Assembly (NCBI GenBank): GCA_020633075.1
Contig: JACKEI010000002.1
Coordinates: 1,116,001 to 1,180,000, forward strand
DNA from: Sandaracinaceae bacterium
Lineage (GTDB): Bacteria; Myxococcota_A; Polyangia; Polyangiales; Houyiibacteriaceae
Reading direction: 5' to 3'
DNA: 64,000 bases
Numbering within the stretch: the stretch's first letter is position 1; every line of letters begins with the position of its first letter. A program made the position numbers and the translations under genes. The notes beneath the pieces were generated by a model, which worked only from the letters and a program-made list of their open reading frames with translations, did no database searches and was not told the DNA's origin. Of the stretch, positions 34,121 through 42,822 are shown one piece after another.

Positions 34121-35749
34121 CTAGTTTACCGACGTCAGCGAGGCGCCATCTTTACCACAGAACGTGACGTGCTGAGCGTAGCGCTCGCCACAGGTGGGGC
34201 AGATGCGGGGGAGCGTGTCGGGGGTCGCGTCGGCGCGGCGGTAGAGGGCGTACGGGACCAGGGTGGCTCGGTCGTGCGGGCAGAACTCCGCGTCGGCGGG
34301 ATATCCGCGCCGGCAGGTCGGGCAGATCATGCCTCCCGTGCGCAGCGGGTTCTGGCTGTGGGGCAGCAGCCGCTCGCCGTGCTTGGCGCAGAAGCGCTCC
34401 CCACCCGTGCCCGCAACGCCGCACACGGGACAGCTCACGGGCACCTGCGTCCCCGCGCCTGCGGGGCTGGCCGGTGCCGCCCCCACGCTGGCCGCGGAGC
34501 CCTCGCCCAGATCGGCCTGGGTGCGCGCGCTCGATGGCAGCGGCGCCGTCTTGGGGATCAGCGCCGTACCGGAGTTCTTCAGGGGGTCGCTCGGTCGGTC
34601 CTCGGTCGAGGCGGGGCCGCTGCTCGCGGGCGCTCGGTGACTCGGCTGCGTGCCTTTGCGGCGAGCGCGGATGACCAACAGCGCGAAGCCACAGGTGGCG
34701 GCCAGCAGAAGGAGGCCGATGCCCACCAGCAGGGCGGTGCGACCGCTGCCCGAGCCGGCGCTGACGGCCGCCACCCCCGCGGCCTGTTCGGACTCGGCGC
34801 GATCGATGCCTGCGGGGTCGGACGCCGTGTCTCGGTCGCGCACGGCGATGAGCCCAGAGAGGTCGGGGGAGCGCACGGTGATGTCGGCGTACGCGCTCAG
34901 ACCGCCGAGCGTCGCGGTCACCCGGTAGGCGCCCTCGGCCTCGGCCGCGTTCGGTGGGGTGACGAAGCAGCGCCCTTCCATGCGCCCTCCGGACCCAGCG
35001 GGGCCTACGACGCGCCACTCGATGCGTGGGTTGCTGAGCGCGCAGTCGGCCGCGTCCGTCGCTCGCGCGCTGAGGCACACGCGCTCCCCGGGCTCGATCG
35101 GTGCGTCGTCCAAGGGCCGAAGCCGGAGCGCCGTCGGCTCCCCCGCGGTGCACGCGCTCGCGGGCTCGGGGGTGGCCTCCGGGGCCGGGGTCAGGTCCGG
35201 CAGCTCGCTCGGGATGGCCAGCGGAGTGGCCCGTGTGAGCGTGCGCGACGCGCTCCGGGTCGCGGTGCAGGTGGACTCGCGCAGCTGCCAGTTGTAGGTG
35301 GTGCGCTCCGTGTACGCGATGGTGTTCGGGTCGCGCACGGTGAAGGTGTAGCGCCCGCTCTCGCCGCGCGGGTTTCCAGCGACCGTGGCGCAGCTGGTGG
35401 ACCAGCTCTCACCGCGCGCGGACGCGGCCACCCGGCGGACCTCGGCGTTGTCGCTCCAGCACGCGTTGGTGGCTCCGGTGAATGCACCCGAGAAGCGCAG
35501 GTGGCTGCCCTCGCTGCCGATCGTGACGCGCCCGCCCGGCTCGCTCGCGGAGCCCGGTCGGGGCCCGCAGTCGGGTCCCCAGCTCTGCACCGCGTAGCGC
35601 ACCGAAAGCGGGGTGGCCTGCCACGCTCCCGTGTAGCTGACCTCTTGAGCGGCACCGCGCGTGGGCAGCAGCGCGGCCCAGCCGCCCACGGTGAGCGTCA
35701 GCGCGGTGCGGGCGGCGAGCCCCCAGCGGGACCACGAGCGGCAGAACAT
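34121..35749 (-). CDS. Single-pass membrane protein with extracellular domain and C-terminal zinc ribbons
   Basis: A 542-residue protein. Signal-type N-terminus (AARTALTLTVGGWAALLP) and a Cys-rich periplasmic or surface domain come first. A second, Ig-like region follows (ACTAGEPTALRLRPLDDAPIEPGERVCLSARATDA). A central helix near residue 360 (TALLVGIGLLLLAATCGFALLVI) leads into a cytoplasmic tail. The tail carries three zinc-ribbon-like modules with CPVCG...C, CPTCRRGYPADAEFC and CPTCGERYAQHVTFC; the third pair has CGKDGA. Membrane proteins with cytoplasmic ribbons are frequent in myxobacteria; I do not recognise a named family. It is on the same strand as the GltJ-like gene, 171 bases upstream of it, possibly one unit. 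Confidence 0.7.
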   Translation of the reverse strand: MFCRSWSRWGLAARTALTLTVGGWAALLPTRGAAQEVSYTGAWQATPLSVRYAVQSWGPDCGPRPGSASEPGGRVTIGSEGSHLRFSGAFTGATNACWSDNAEVRRVAASARGESWSTSCATVAGNPRGESGRYTFTVRDPNTIAYTERTTYNWQLRESTCTATRSASRTLTRATPLAIPSELPDLTPAPEATPEPASACTAGEPTALRLRPLDDAPIEPGERVCLSARATDAADCALSNPRIEWRVVGPAGSGGRMEGRCFVTPPNAAEAEGAYRVTATLGGLSAYADITVRSPDLSGLIAVRDRDTASDPAGIDRAESEQAAGVAAVSAGSGSGRTALLVGIGLLLLAATCGFALLVIRARRKGTQPSHRAPASSGPASTEDRPSDPLKNSGTALIPKTAPLPSSARTQADLGEGSAASVGAAPASPAGAGTQVPVSCPVCGVAGTGGERFCAKHGERLLPHSQNPLRTGGMICPTCRRGYPADAEFCPHDRATLVPYALYRRADATPDTLPRICPTCGERYAQHVTFCGKDGASLTSVN

Positions 35750-35825
35750 CGCGCGAGTATTCCACAGTTCACGCGTGGTTCACGCACGGTTGATGCGCCT
35801 CCGCCGTGATGCCCCCGCAGACACG

Positions 35826-35851
35826 AAAAAGGCCCGACTCGCGCCGGGCCT
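35826..35851 (-). terminator. Rho-independent terminator downstream of etfA
   Basis: Read on the minus strand, AGGCCCG and CGGGCCT arms pair around an 8-base loop and are followed at once by TTTTT (plus-strand A run 35,826-35,830). It sits 30 bases beyond the etfA stop, which fits the end of the etfBA transcript. Confidence 0.8.
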
Positions 35852-35880
35852 CTTCCTTCGGTCTGTAGCCTGAGCCAGCG

Positions 35881-36843
35881 TCAGCCGGCGGCCTTGACCT
35901 TCTTGACCTCGGCCGTGAGCGCCGGGACCGCGTCGAACAGGTCGGCGACTAGGAAGTAGTCCGCCACCTGCGCGATGGGGGCTTCCTTGTCCTTGTTGAT
36001 GGCCACGATGCACTTCGAGCCCTTCATGCCCGCCAAGTGCTGGATGGCGCCCGAGATGCCCACGGCGACGTAGAGCTTCGGCGCGACGACCTTGCCGGTC
36101 TGACCGACCTGCAGGTCCGCCGCCACGTAGCCGGCGTCACACGCGGCGCGCGAGGCGCCCATTGCGGCGCCGAGGGTGTCCACCAGGGGCTCGATGATGT
36201 TGGTGAAGTTCTCGGCGCTCTTGAGCGAGCGACCGCCGGAGACGACGATGTCGGCCTCGGCGAGGTCCGGACGCTCGCTCTTGACGACCTCGAGGCTCAC
36301 GAACTCGATGCGACCGGCGGCCGCGTCGCTCACCTCGGCGACGGCGGAGACGGCGCTGCTGCCGCCGCTCGGCGCGGCCGGCTCGAACTCGGTCTGACGG
36401 CCGGTGATGACCTTCTTGTCCGTGTCGATGGTGAGCGTCCCGAAGACGTTGCCGGCGTACATGGGGCGGCGCAGGACGAGCTTGCCGCCGTCGTTGCTGA
36501 TGCCCGAGATGTCGCTCGCGACGCCTGCGCCGATCTTGGCGGCCACGCGGGGCAGGAGGTCCTTGCCGTACGCGCTGGCGCACGCCACGACCACTTCGTA
36601 GTCGGCCGCGACGGCCGCGACGGTCGCCGCGTGCTTCTCGCAGACGTAGCCGCCCGCGATGTCGCAGGTGAGGACCTTGCCGGCACCGAAGCCCGTGAGC
36701 TCCGCCGCCGCGCCGCCCGCGCCTTCGCCGACCAGGAGGATGTCGAAGTCGCCGCCGACCTCGCGCGCCATGGTGATGCCGCTGAGGGAGGTCTTGCGAA
36801 CCGCGCCCTCGAGCAACTCTGCAACCACAAGAGTCTTAGCCAT
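35881..36843 (-). CDS. etfA: Electron transfer flavoprotein alpha subunit
   Basis: A 320-residue EtfA. The N-terminal Rossmann-like half is followed by the conserved FAD-binding C-terminal domain with VVSGGRSLKS, the motif GASRAACDAGYVAADLQVGQTGKVVAPKLYVAVGISGAIQHLAGM and IVAINKDKEAPI. It shuttles electrons from acyl-CoA and other dehydrogenases to ETF:quinone oxidoreductase as a heterodimer with EtfB. Same-strand and 30 bases downstream of etfB. A FadR-like TetR regulator lies just upstream of the pair, as expected for fatty-acid-oxidation genes. Followed by a clear intrinsic terminator. Confidence 0.97.
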   Translation of the reverse strand: MAKTLVVAELLEGAVRKTSLSGITMAREVGGDFDILLVGEGAGGAAAELTGFGAGKVLTCDIAGGYVCEKHAATVAAVAADYEVVVACASAYGKDLLPRVAAKIGAGVASDISGISNDGGKLVLRRPMYAGNVFGTLTIDTDKKVITGRQTEFEPAAPSGGSSAVSAVAEVSDAAAGRIEFVSLEVVKSERPDLAEADIVVSGGRSLKSAENFTNIIEPLVDTLGAAMGASRAACDAGYVAADLQVGQTGKVVAPKLYVAVGISGAIQHLAGMKGSKCIVAINKDKEAPIAQVADYFLVADLFDAVPALTAEVKKVKAAG

Positions 36844-36873
36844 AGTGTTGTTCTCCGTTCCTGTGGTGAGACT

Positions 36874-37713
36874 TCAGAGGACCTTCGCGTCGGACTTGAG
36901 CTTCTGCACGAGCTCCTCGACCGACTCCACGAAGGTGGTTTGGCCCGAGCGCGCCGCGGGCAGCTCGAACTTGAGGTAGGACAGCGTCTTCTGCGGGGTC
37001 GCGCCCAAGGAAGCGGCGGTGACCTCGTCGATGGGCTTCTTCTTGGCCGCCATGATGCCCTTGAGCGACGCGTAGCGTCCGCCCTCGGCCTCGGGGTACT
37101 TGAAGTCGGCCGGCGTGACGCCGTTCTTGACCGACTCCGGCTTCAGGATGCGGTCCGACGTGGTGATGACGGCCGGGCCGGTCACCTTGATGGTGCTGAC
37201 GCCGGTGTCCAGCTCGCGCTTGACGGTGAGGGTCTTGCCATCATCGTCGGTCGCGAGGCTCATCGCGTAGTTGGCGAGGGGCCAACCCAGCAGTTCGGCC
37301 AGGACGGTGCCCGCGACGTTGCTGTCACCGTCGACGGTCTGCTTGCCCATGACCACGAGGTCCGGCTTCTCCTTGTCGACGATGGCCTTGAGGATCTGCG
37401 CGACCATGTTGGAGTCCAGCTCCTGGTCGTTGGCCTCCACGAGGATGCCGCGCTCGGCGCCCATCGAGAGCCCGGTGCGCACGGTCTGAGCCGCGTCCTT
37501 GGGGCCGATGGTCACCAGCACGACCTCACCGGTGCGTGTCTTCTTGGCGCCATCTTCCGTGAGACGAAGCGCAGCCTCGAGGCTCCACTCGTCGAACGGA
37601 TTCATCTTCCATTCGAGGCCTTCGGACGTCACCTGAGTGCCGTCGCCGCTGACCTTGACCTTGTTGGCGTTGTCGGGGTCCGCAACGCGCTTGATGGGGA
37701 CGAGGATCTTCAC
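36874..37713 (-). CDS. etfB: Electron transfer flavoprotein beta subunit
   Basis: A 279-residue EtfB starting MKILVPIKRVADPDN, with the beta signature VMGKQTVDGDSNVAGTVLAELLGWPLANYA and GLEWKMNPFDEWSLEAALRL. It binds AMP and forms the ETF heterodimer. The start is a GTG at 37711-37713: GGAGGA followed by about 5 bases precedes it, and a nearby in-view ATG is out of frame. The upstream 250 bases hold a probable promoter but no second FadR-like box that I could find. Part of an etfB-etfA operon. Confidence 0.97.
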   Translation of the reverse strand: MKILVPIKRVADPDNANKVKVSGDGTQVTSEGLEWKMNPFDEWSLEAALRLTEDGAKKTRTGEVVLVTIGPKDAAQTVRTGLSMGAERGILVEANDQELDSNMVAQILKAIVDKEKPDLVVMGKQTVDGDSNVAGTVLAELLGWPLANYAMSLATDDDGKTLTVKRELDTGVSTIKVTGPAVITTSDRILKPESVKNGVTPADFKYPEAEGGRYASLKGIMAAKKKPIDEVTAASLGATPQKTLSYLKFELPAARSGQTTFVESVEELVQKLKSDAKVL

Positions 37714-37964
37714 CCATTCCTCCGATGAAAGTAGGATGCTCAGGCGTTGAGCTCACCGCTCGTCGGTGGCCACGACTTTGCGAAAAATGGCCCCTCGCGA
37801 GCGCGAGAAACCGCGTTGGATCTAGGGGGCCGGGGCCCAGAAGTCAAGCGCGCTGTGCGGGGTCGGGTCTCGCCGCTGCTGGTCGGCTGAGCCTGCGCGC
37901 GGGGGGCGGCTGGCCGGCGAACCTTCGCCCGGCGCCAGACCCTTCCCGCGATCCTGATGTTGCT

Positions 37965-38594
37965 CTAGCGTGCCCGCAGTCCTTCGAGGAAAAGTGACGC
38001 CAGCTGCTTGGCGGCCTTCCGGAGGGCCACCGGGTCGGCGTCACCGCCGACGGCCCAGGTCAACGTGATGCCGTCGAGCGCGCCCCAGAGGGAACGCGCC
38101 GCCACCTTCGGGTTGATGTCGGTGCGGAGCGCACCGTCGGACTGCCCCTCCGAGATGATCCCCGCGATGAGCTCGATGTACTCGTTGAACAGGGGCGCCG
38201 CGTACTGCTTGAGGAGCTTCGAGCTCTGGCGCAGGTTAACGGTGACCACCTCGGCGAGATCGCGCTGCCCCTCCAAAAGGCCGAGCTGCAGCTCGACGAC
38301 GCGCGTGATGCGCTCCTCGACGGTCGCGCACGCCGCCGCCTCCTGGCGGAGCACCACCAACAGCCGCGTGATGCGGTCGTCGAAGATGGAGACCAGGACG
38401 TCGTCCTTGTTCTTGAAGTAGAGGTAGATGGTCCCGTCCGCGACCCCTGCGGCCTTGGCGATCTCGCTGACCCGCGTGGCGTAGAAGCCCTTCCTGGCGA
38501 AGACCTTGATCGCTGCGCGCAGGATGCGCTCGCGCTTGTCGTTGTCAGGAGCGCGGCGGGTCTTGGGCTTCGTGGCAGAACGTGCGGTCGACAT
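37965..38594 (-). CDS. fadR: TetR-family regulator, FadR (YsiA)-like
   Basis: A 209-residue TetR repressor. The N-terminal helix-turn-helix (KRERILRAAIKVFARKGF, VSEIAKAAGVADGTIYLYF) is classic TetR, and the C-terminal region (ITRVVELQLGLLEGQRDLAEVVTVNLRQSSKLLK) matches the YsiA/FadR class that senses long-chain acyl-CoA. In Bacillus, FadR controls etfBA and other beta-oxidation genes, and here it is next to etfBA. A palindrome that fits the FadR box lies 71 bases upstream of its start. I infer fatty-acid degradation control with autoregulation. A ligand test is the deciding evidence. Confidence 0.8.
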   Translation of the reverse strand: MSTARSATKPKTRRAPDNDKRERILRAAIKVFARKGFYATRVSEIAKAAGVADGTIYLYFKNKDDVLVSIFDDRITRLLVVLRQEAAACATVEERITRVVELQLGLLEGQRDLAEVVTVNLRQSSKLLKQYAAPLFNEYIELIAGIISEGQSDGALRTDINPKVAARSLWGALDGITLTWAVGGDADPVALRKAAKQLASLFLEGLRAR

Positions 38595-38660
38595 CGAGGA
38601 CTCGGTGGGTGAGCGGTCGGAGGGGGGTGAACGGCGGCGGGCCCCCGGCGGGCCGGCTGG

Positions 38661-38682
38661 CGAATGAATGATGGTTCATTCG
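38661..38682. promoter_or_regulatory. Candidate FadR-type operator
   Basis: Perfect 8-bp inverted repeat CGAATGAA...TTCATTCG. The inner 18 bases (38,665-38,682) read TGAATGA-TGGT-TCATTCG. This is the 7-4-7 pattern of the Bacillus FadR box (TGAATGAMTANTCATTCA as I recall it), differing only at the last base and in the centre. It lies upstream of the tetR/fadR-like start at 38594, where an autoregulatory operator would be. Confidence 0.7.
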
Positions 38683-38717
38683 GCGCGCTTGTTCAACGCC
38701 CTGTTGCCCGAGCGGCG

Positions 38718-41291
38718 TCAGCGACCCCCGCGGCGACGCATGGCCTCGGCTCCCTGCGGTCGCGCGACCACGTACCGGGGACCTGCGCTCGGGGTGGGGG
38801 GGGCAGCTGGCCCAGGCGGCAGCAGCGCGAGCGCGCGCTCCCGCAGCGTGAGCGCGGGTGTGCGACCCAGCTCCGTCAGCACACTGGCGATTGGCAGCTC
38901 TGGCCGCAGCGCCGCCTCGATGCGGGCGGGCAGCGCGTCCAGCGCGTCGAGGGTGGTCTCCACGGCCGCGGCGGACCAGTGCCCGTACGCTCCGCCGTCA
39001 CCCCCCACCCAGACGACGTCCAGCCCGATGCTGCGCAGCCGCCCCGCGAGCGCGGCCGCGTGGGCCCGCCCGAGCTGAGATGGGGACGCGCCGCGACCGG
39101 CATCGCCGCTCACGGGGTCCCGAAACGCGACGATGAGACGGGCGTGATCCGGGGTGGCGCCGAGCCAGGCGACCGCGTGGGGCGAGTCCCCGAGCGCGCG
39201 GCTGCGCGTGGGCTCGAAGCTCTCCCCGGCGGTCAGGGCGGCCAGACGGGGGGCAGCGCGCCGCGCGACGCGCCGTGGCTGAGCGCGGACGAACGCGACC
39301 AAGTGCGTCCGAGCTCCGACGCGCAGCTGCTCGAGCGCGCGGGTCACGTCTCCGAGGCGCACCACGTCGAGGCGCTCGCCGGAGCCCAGGGGCGCCACGC
39401 GCCCGGGCTGCGCCGGGCTGAGCGCGGCGGCCACCCAGGCGCGCATGCGCGCATCCGAGCCCTCGGGTCCGAGCTCCATGAGGACCGCCCGCTTCGCGTC
39501 CTGCAGGTCGGCGTCGTCGGGGGTGTGCTCGAGCGCGCAGCGCGCCGCGACGTCGGTCACGCGCGCCCAGCCCGCGCCCGCGTCCTCGAACCAGAGGCCG
39601 ACGCGGTCGGCGTCGAAGCGCGTGGCTACCTGCACCCCATCGAGCGCGCCCAGCATGCGTGAGCAGCGCTCCGCCAGCGCCGCGACGGCCAGCGCGGTGC
39701 GGCCGTGCAGGGGCTCGCCGTCCTCCCCAGGGCCGCCGTCGAAGGCGATCAGCACGCCGCTCTCGCCAGTCGGGCTGACGGCCACATTCAGGCGAGCGCC
39801 GTTGGGCAGCGTGGCCTCGACGGGATCCCAGCGGCGGAGCGCGGCGGCGTCGGCTTCGGCCGGTGCGCTGGGGAGCGCGAACGCCGCCTCGAGGGGAGCG
39901 CGGCCCAGCCACGGGCTCGCGCCGTGTTCGGCGCGGGCGAGGGCGTCGCGCAGAGCGGCTTCGGCGGCGCTCCGCGTCGCGGCGTCTGGATCGGCGGCGT
40001 CCAGCGCATCGGCTCGTCCACCGTCCACCACGACGCCGAGCCCGACCAAGCCGCGCGTGAACACGCGGGTTGCGGATGCGGCTGGGCCAGGCTGCCGCGC
40101 CGCCCAGCGCTCACCGAGCGCCTCGATGCTGCCGGCGCCGGGCCACCCGCGTGGTGGTGGCTCGAGGGGCAGCGTGCTCGCCGAGTCCCGCGGGGCGTCG
40201 CTGCGCCAGGTCGCCGCGTCCGCCGCGTCGCTCGCACGCAGCGCGAGCGTTGCGAGCTCGGCGGCCGTGACGTCGGGGCTCGTCGTCGCCCGCGTGCTCG
40301 GCACCGTGAGCAACACCACGGAGCCGCCGCGCAGCTCGAACGCCGTGAGGTCGATGGCGCCGGTCGCAACCTCACCCACGAACGCGGGATCACGCAGCAG
40401 CTGGACGACCGCGCGCGCGTGCTCGCCATCGCGCGCGAGCAGCGCGGCCGCAGCGGCGTTGGCGTTGGCCACCTCGACCGCGACCCCGGCGCGCCCGGTG
40501 AGATCCCGGGGTGCGCGCTCACGCTGGGCGTGAGGACTGCGGCGGATCCTCGCACCCAGCTCGTCGAGCGCGCCCGCGTCGATGTCGCCTTCGGCGAGCA
40601 GGAGCGCGCGCTGGCTGCCGTAGTGCGCCGTGAGGAAGGCCTGGAGCTCGGCCGCCGTGGCTTGCTCGTCGTGCTCCGCCGCGCCGAGGGGGAAGAGCCC
40701 AGCGGCTGCGCTGCCGAAGAGCGCGCGCACTGCAGCTGCCTGGGCCCCACGGGTCTCGTCGCCTGCCGCGCGGGCGCGGTCGTCACGCAGGCGGCGGCGT
40801 GCGTTGGCGAGCTCGGCGGCGCTCACGCTGGACGGTCGCAGTAACCCGGAGAGCCGCTCCGCGCAGCGCACGACGTCGGCGGCGGCGCATTCGAGCTCGT
40901 ACCCGGTCGCGTCGGGCGTGACGTGCGGCTGGACGCGCGACGCGCCGCTGTCCGTCGATAGGCGGGCGGCGAGGATGTAGGCGGCCAGGGTGGCGACTTG
41001 CGGTGGCGTGCTGTCCCGCGAGCCCGCATCCACGTAGAGCACCAAGCGGACCGCTCCCCTGGTTGGGAGCGGGCGCACGAGCCAGCTGAACGCAGGCTCG
41101 TACGGCGGGGTGGCGTCGTCGTCCTCCGGGCTGACGCGCGGTGTCGTCGGGGGTGCCGTGGTGTGACTGCCCGCGCAGCCGGCCATGAGCAGCAGCGCGA
41201 GCGTGGATGACACCCTCCCGGCGCGGGCAGCGACGCGAGACGCAGGCTGACACGACCGGGTGTCGGGAGGGTCCGTGGAGGGGCGACGCAC
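38718..41291 (-). CDS. M16 (insulinase/pitrilysin)-like lipoprotein lacking the zinc motif
   Basis: About 857 residues with two M16-like halves. Core text such as RGAVRLVLYVDAGSRDSTPPQVATLAAYILA and later ATLPNGARLNVAVSPTGESGVLIAFDGG shows the tandem M16 fold. The HxxEH zinc motif expected in one half is absent in both (VATLAAYILAARL at that place). A lipobox (MAGC) near the start predicts a periplasmic or outer-membrane lipoprotein. It is probably a non-catalytic partner, like the inactive subunits of M16 pairs; no active M16 gene is in view. The start is uncertain: GTG 41291 gives a basic N-region. ATG at 41351 and 41396 give over-long leaders and approach the divergent PilZ gene, and GTG near 41237 is closest to the lipobox. 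Confidence 0.65.
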   Translation of the reverse strand: MRRPSTDPPDTRSCQPASRVAARAGRVSSTLALLLMAGCAGSHTTAPPTTPRVSPEDDDATPPYEPAFSWLVRPLPTRGAVRLVLYVDAGSRDSTPPQVATLAAYILAARLSTDSGASRVQPHVTPDATGYELECAAADVVRCAERLSGLLRPSSVSAAELANARRRLRDDRARAAGDETRGAQAAAVRALFGSAAAGLFPLGAAEHDEQATAAELQAFLTAHYGSQRALLLAEGDIDAGALDELGARIRRSPHAQRERAPRDLTGRAGVAVEVANANAAAAALLARDGEHARAVVQLLRDPAFVGEVATGAIDLTAFELRGGSVVLLTVPSTRATTSPDVTAAELATLALRASDAADAATWRSDAPRDSASTLPLEPPPRGWPGAGSIEALGERWAARQPGPAASATRVFTRGLVGLGVVVDGGRADALDAADPDAATRSAAEAALRDALARAEHGASPWLGRAPLEAAFALPSAPAEADAAALRRWDPVEATLPNGARLNVAVSPTGESGVLIAFDGGPGEDGEPLHGRTALAVAALAERCSRMLGALDGVQVATRFDADRVGLWFEDAGAGWARVTDVAARCALEHTPDDADLQDAKRAVLMELGPEGSDARMRAWVAAALSPAQPGRVAPLGSGERLDVVRLGDVTRALEQLRVGARTHLVAFVRAQPRRVARRAAPRLAALTAGESFEPTRSRALGDSPHAVAWLGATPDHARLIVAFRDPVSGDAGRGASPSQLGRAHAAALAGRLRSIGLDVVWVGGDGGAYGHWSAAAVETTLDALDALPARIEAALRPELPIASVLTELGRTPALTLRERALALLPPGPAAPPTPSAGPRYVVARPQGAEAMRRRGGR

Positions 41292-41372
41292 CGGGCAGGT
41301 ATAGCAGCACGACTGCGGACATCTCCCACGGATTGCCAGGAATTTGCCCATTGTCCTACATGCACACACAGT

Positions 41373-41792
41373 GTGCGTGTGACTGATCGTCGACAAGACA
41401 AGCGCGTCGAAGTGGGGCTCTTCGTTCGCGAGATCGTGGGTGAAGCCAGCTACTCGTCGTTCGTGATGAACCTCTCTTCGGGGGGCATCCTGCTCGAGCG
41501 TCCGCGTGACCTAGCCACGCACGAGCGCGCGGTGCAGCTCGAGATTCGGCTCCCCGACCGGCACGGACGTGTGGACGAGGATCCGGTGTGGGGTCTGGCG
41601 CACGTGGTCCACGACGACGGCCCCGAGGCGCCCGTGGAGCGCGCCCCGCACGCATGGCGCCGCAGCGCGCTCCGCTTCAGCGCCATGGCCGACGCGCACC
41701 GGGAGCGCCTCGAGCGCTGGCTGGCCGCGCAGCGTGGCGGCGAGCGCTGGGAGGATCTCGGCCAGGGCGTGCGCGTTCTTCGGCCGGGATGA
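41373..41792 (+). CDS. PilZ-domain protein (c-di-GMP receptor candidate)
   Basis: A 139-residue single-domain PilZ protein. The c-di-GMP binding pattern is recognisable: RRQDKRVEVGLFV (R-x3-R-type arm) and NLSSGGILLE (D/N-x-S-x2-G). Position 1 of the second motif is Asn rather than Asp. GTG at 41373 is the earliest in-frame start; GTG 41379 is an alternative and is as likely. It lies 55 bases before the zinc dehydrogenase, on the same strand, so it may be the first gene of the 41.8-50.3 kb operon or a free-standing gene. It is divergent from the M16-like gene, with about 80 bases between the starts. Confidence 0.85.
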   Translation: MRVTDRRQDKRVEVGLFVREIVGEASYSSFVMNLSSGGILLERPRDLATHERAVQLEIRLPDRHGRVDEDPVWGLAHVVHDDGPEAPVERAPHAWRRSALRFSAMADAHRERLERWLAAQRGGERWEDLGQGVRVLRPG

Positions 41793-41847
41793 CTTGACGC
41801 CTCCGCCCTTTCGCGGGCACGTAGGCGTCGTGCCAGCCGTCCCCTCC

Positions 41848-42822
41848 ATGCAAGCGCTCGTACGCACCCGCGAGGGCGCCGCCTTGGTCAGCCGCGCGCG
41901 GCCGAACCTGCCCGCGAAGCCAGGCTGGGCGCGCGTCCGGCTGCTGGTCGCGGGGCTGTGCCGCACGGACGTCTACGCCGCCCGCGGGGACCTCCCCTGC
42001 GCCCCGGCCACCGTGCTGGGGCACGAAGCCGCAGGCGTGATCGTCGCGTTCAGCGATGGGAGCTCGCCAGGGCCAGCCCACGCGGCCGCCCTCGCGGACG
42101 GCACCCTGGTGGCGTTTCACCCCTACGTTGGGTGTGAGGCGTGCGCGGCCTGCCACGCCGGGAATCCCCACCGCTGTGACGAGGCGCGCATGCTCGGACT
42201 GGGCCGCGACGGGGTCTTCGCCGAAGAGGTCGTCGTGCCCATCGCGGCGTGTGTGCCCCTGCCGGGGGTCCACGACCCTCGCGTAGCGGCATTTCTGGAG
42301 CCCTACGCGGCGGCGCTCGCGGTCGCTGGTATCGACGTGCCCCGCAGCGCGCGCGTGCTCGTGCTCGGCGCGGGCCGCATCGCCACCCTGTGCGCGCAGG
42401 TGCTGTCTCACGAGGGCTTCCTGCACGTGACGTGTACGGACCGGCCGCCGGCCGGAGAGAGCTACGACGTGGGGGTCGAGACGCGCGCGGACGAAGAGGC
42501 GCTCGACGCGCTCGCGCGCACCGTGCGGCCAGGCGGGACCCTGGTGCTCAAGAGCCGCCCGGCGACCCGCGTCGCGGTGAGCTTGGGTCTCTGGGCGCAG
42601 CGTGACCTGCGTGTTCAGGGGGTCTCCTACGCGCCCTTCGAGCTGGCCGCGGCGCGCCTCGCGGCGGGGCACTTCGACGTGACCCCCTGGCTCGGTGCGC
42701 TGCACTCGTTCGAGAGCTTCCGTGACGTGCTGCTCGGGGCCGGCCCCGACGCCGCACAGGACTCGAGCGAACACGGAGGCAAGCCGTTGCTCGCTTGCTC
42801 GCCGCCTGCATGTGCGGCCTGA
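41848..42822 (+). CDS. Zinc-dependent alcohol dehydrogenase (MDR family)
   Basis: A 324-residue medium-chain dehydrogenase, a little short for the family (about 340-350). Catalytic Zn residues are Cys38 (GLCRTD) and GHE (His59-Glu60). The structural Zn set C96-x2-C99-x2-C102-x7-C110 is intact. The nucleotide-binding loop reads GAGRIA, where the third Gly is Ala, and the Rossmann half is shortened. ATG 41848 (after CCCCTCC) begins MQALVRTREG; GTG 41830 is an alternative. It overlaps asnB-like by 13 bases. In the biosynthetic operon it would oxidise or reduce an alcohol/aldehyde intermediate, possibly the aldehyde made by the reductase domain (inference). Confidence 0.88.
   Translation: MQALVRTREGAALVSRARPNLPAKPGWARVRLLVAGLCRTDVYAARGDLPCAPATVLGHEAAGVIVAFSDGSSPGPAHAAALADGTLVAFHPYVGCEACAACHAGNPHRCDEARMLGLGRDGVFAEEVVVPIAACVPLPGVHDPRVAAFLEPYAAALAVAGIDVPRSARVLVLGAGRIATLCAQVLSHEGFLHVTCTDRPPAGESYDVGVETRADEEALDALARTVRPGGTLVLKSRPATRVAVSLGLWAQRDLRVQGVSYAPFELAAARLAAGHFDVTPWLGALHSFESFRDVLLGAGPDAAQDSSEHGGKPLLACSPPACAA

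Noticed and set aside
37725..37997. 90-codon plus-strand frame between etfB and the TetR gene
   Set aside because: No domain, poor start, unusual composition, and it overlaps the end of the TetR gene.
41333..41362. TTGCCA ... TACATG promoter-like pair upstream of the PilZ gene
   Set aside because: The -10 match is weak and lies only about 11 bases before the start codon.
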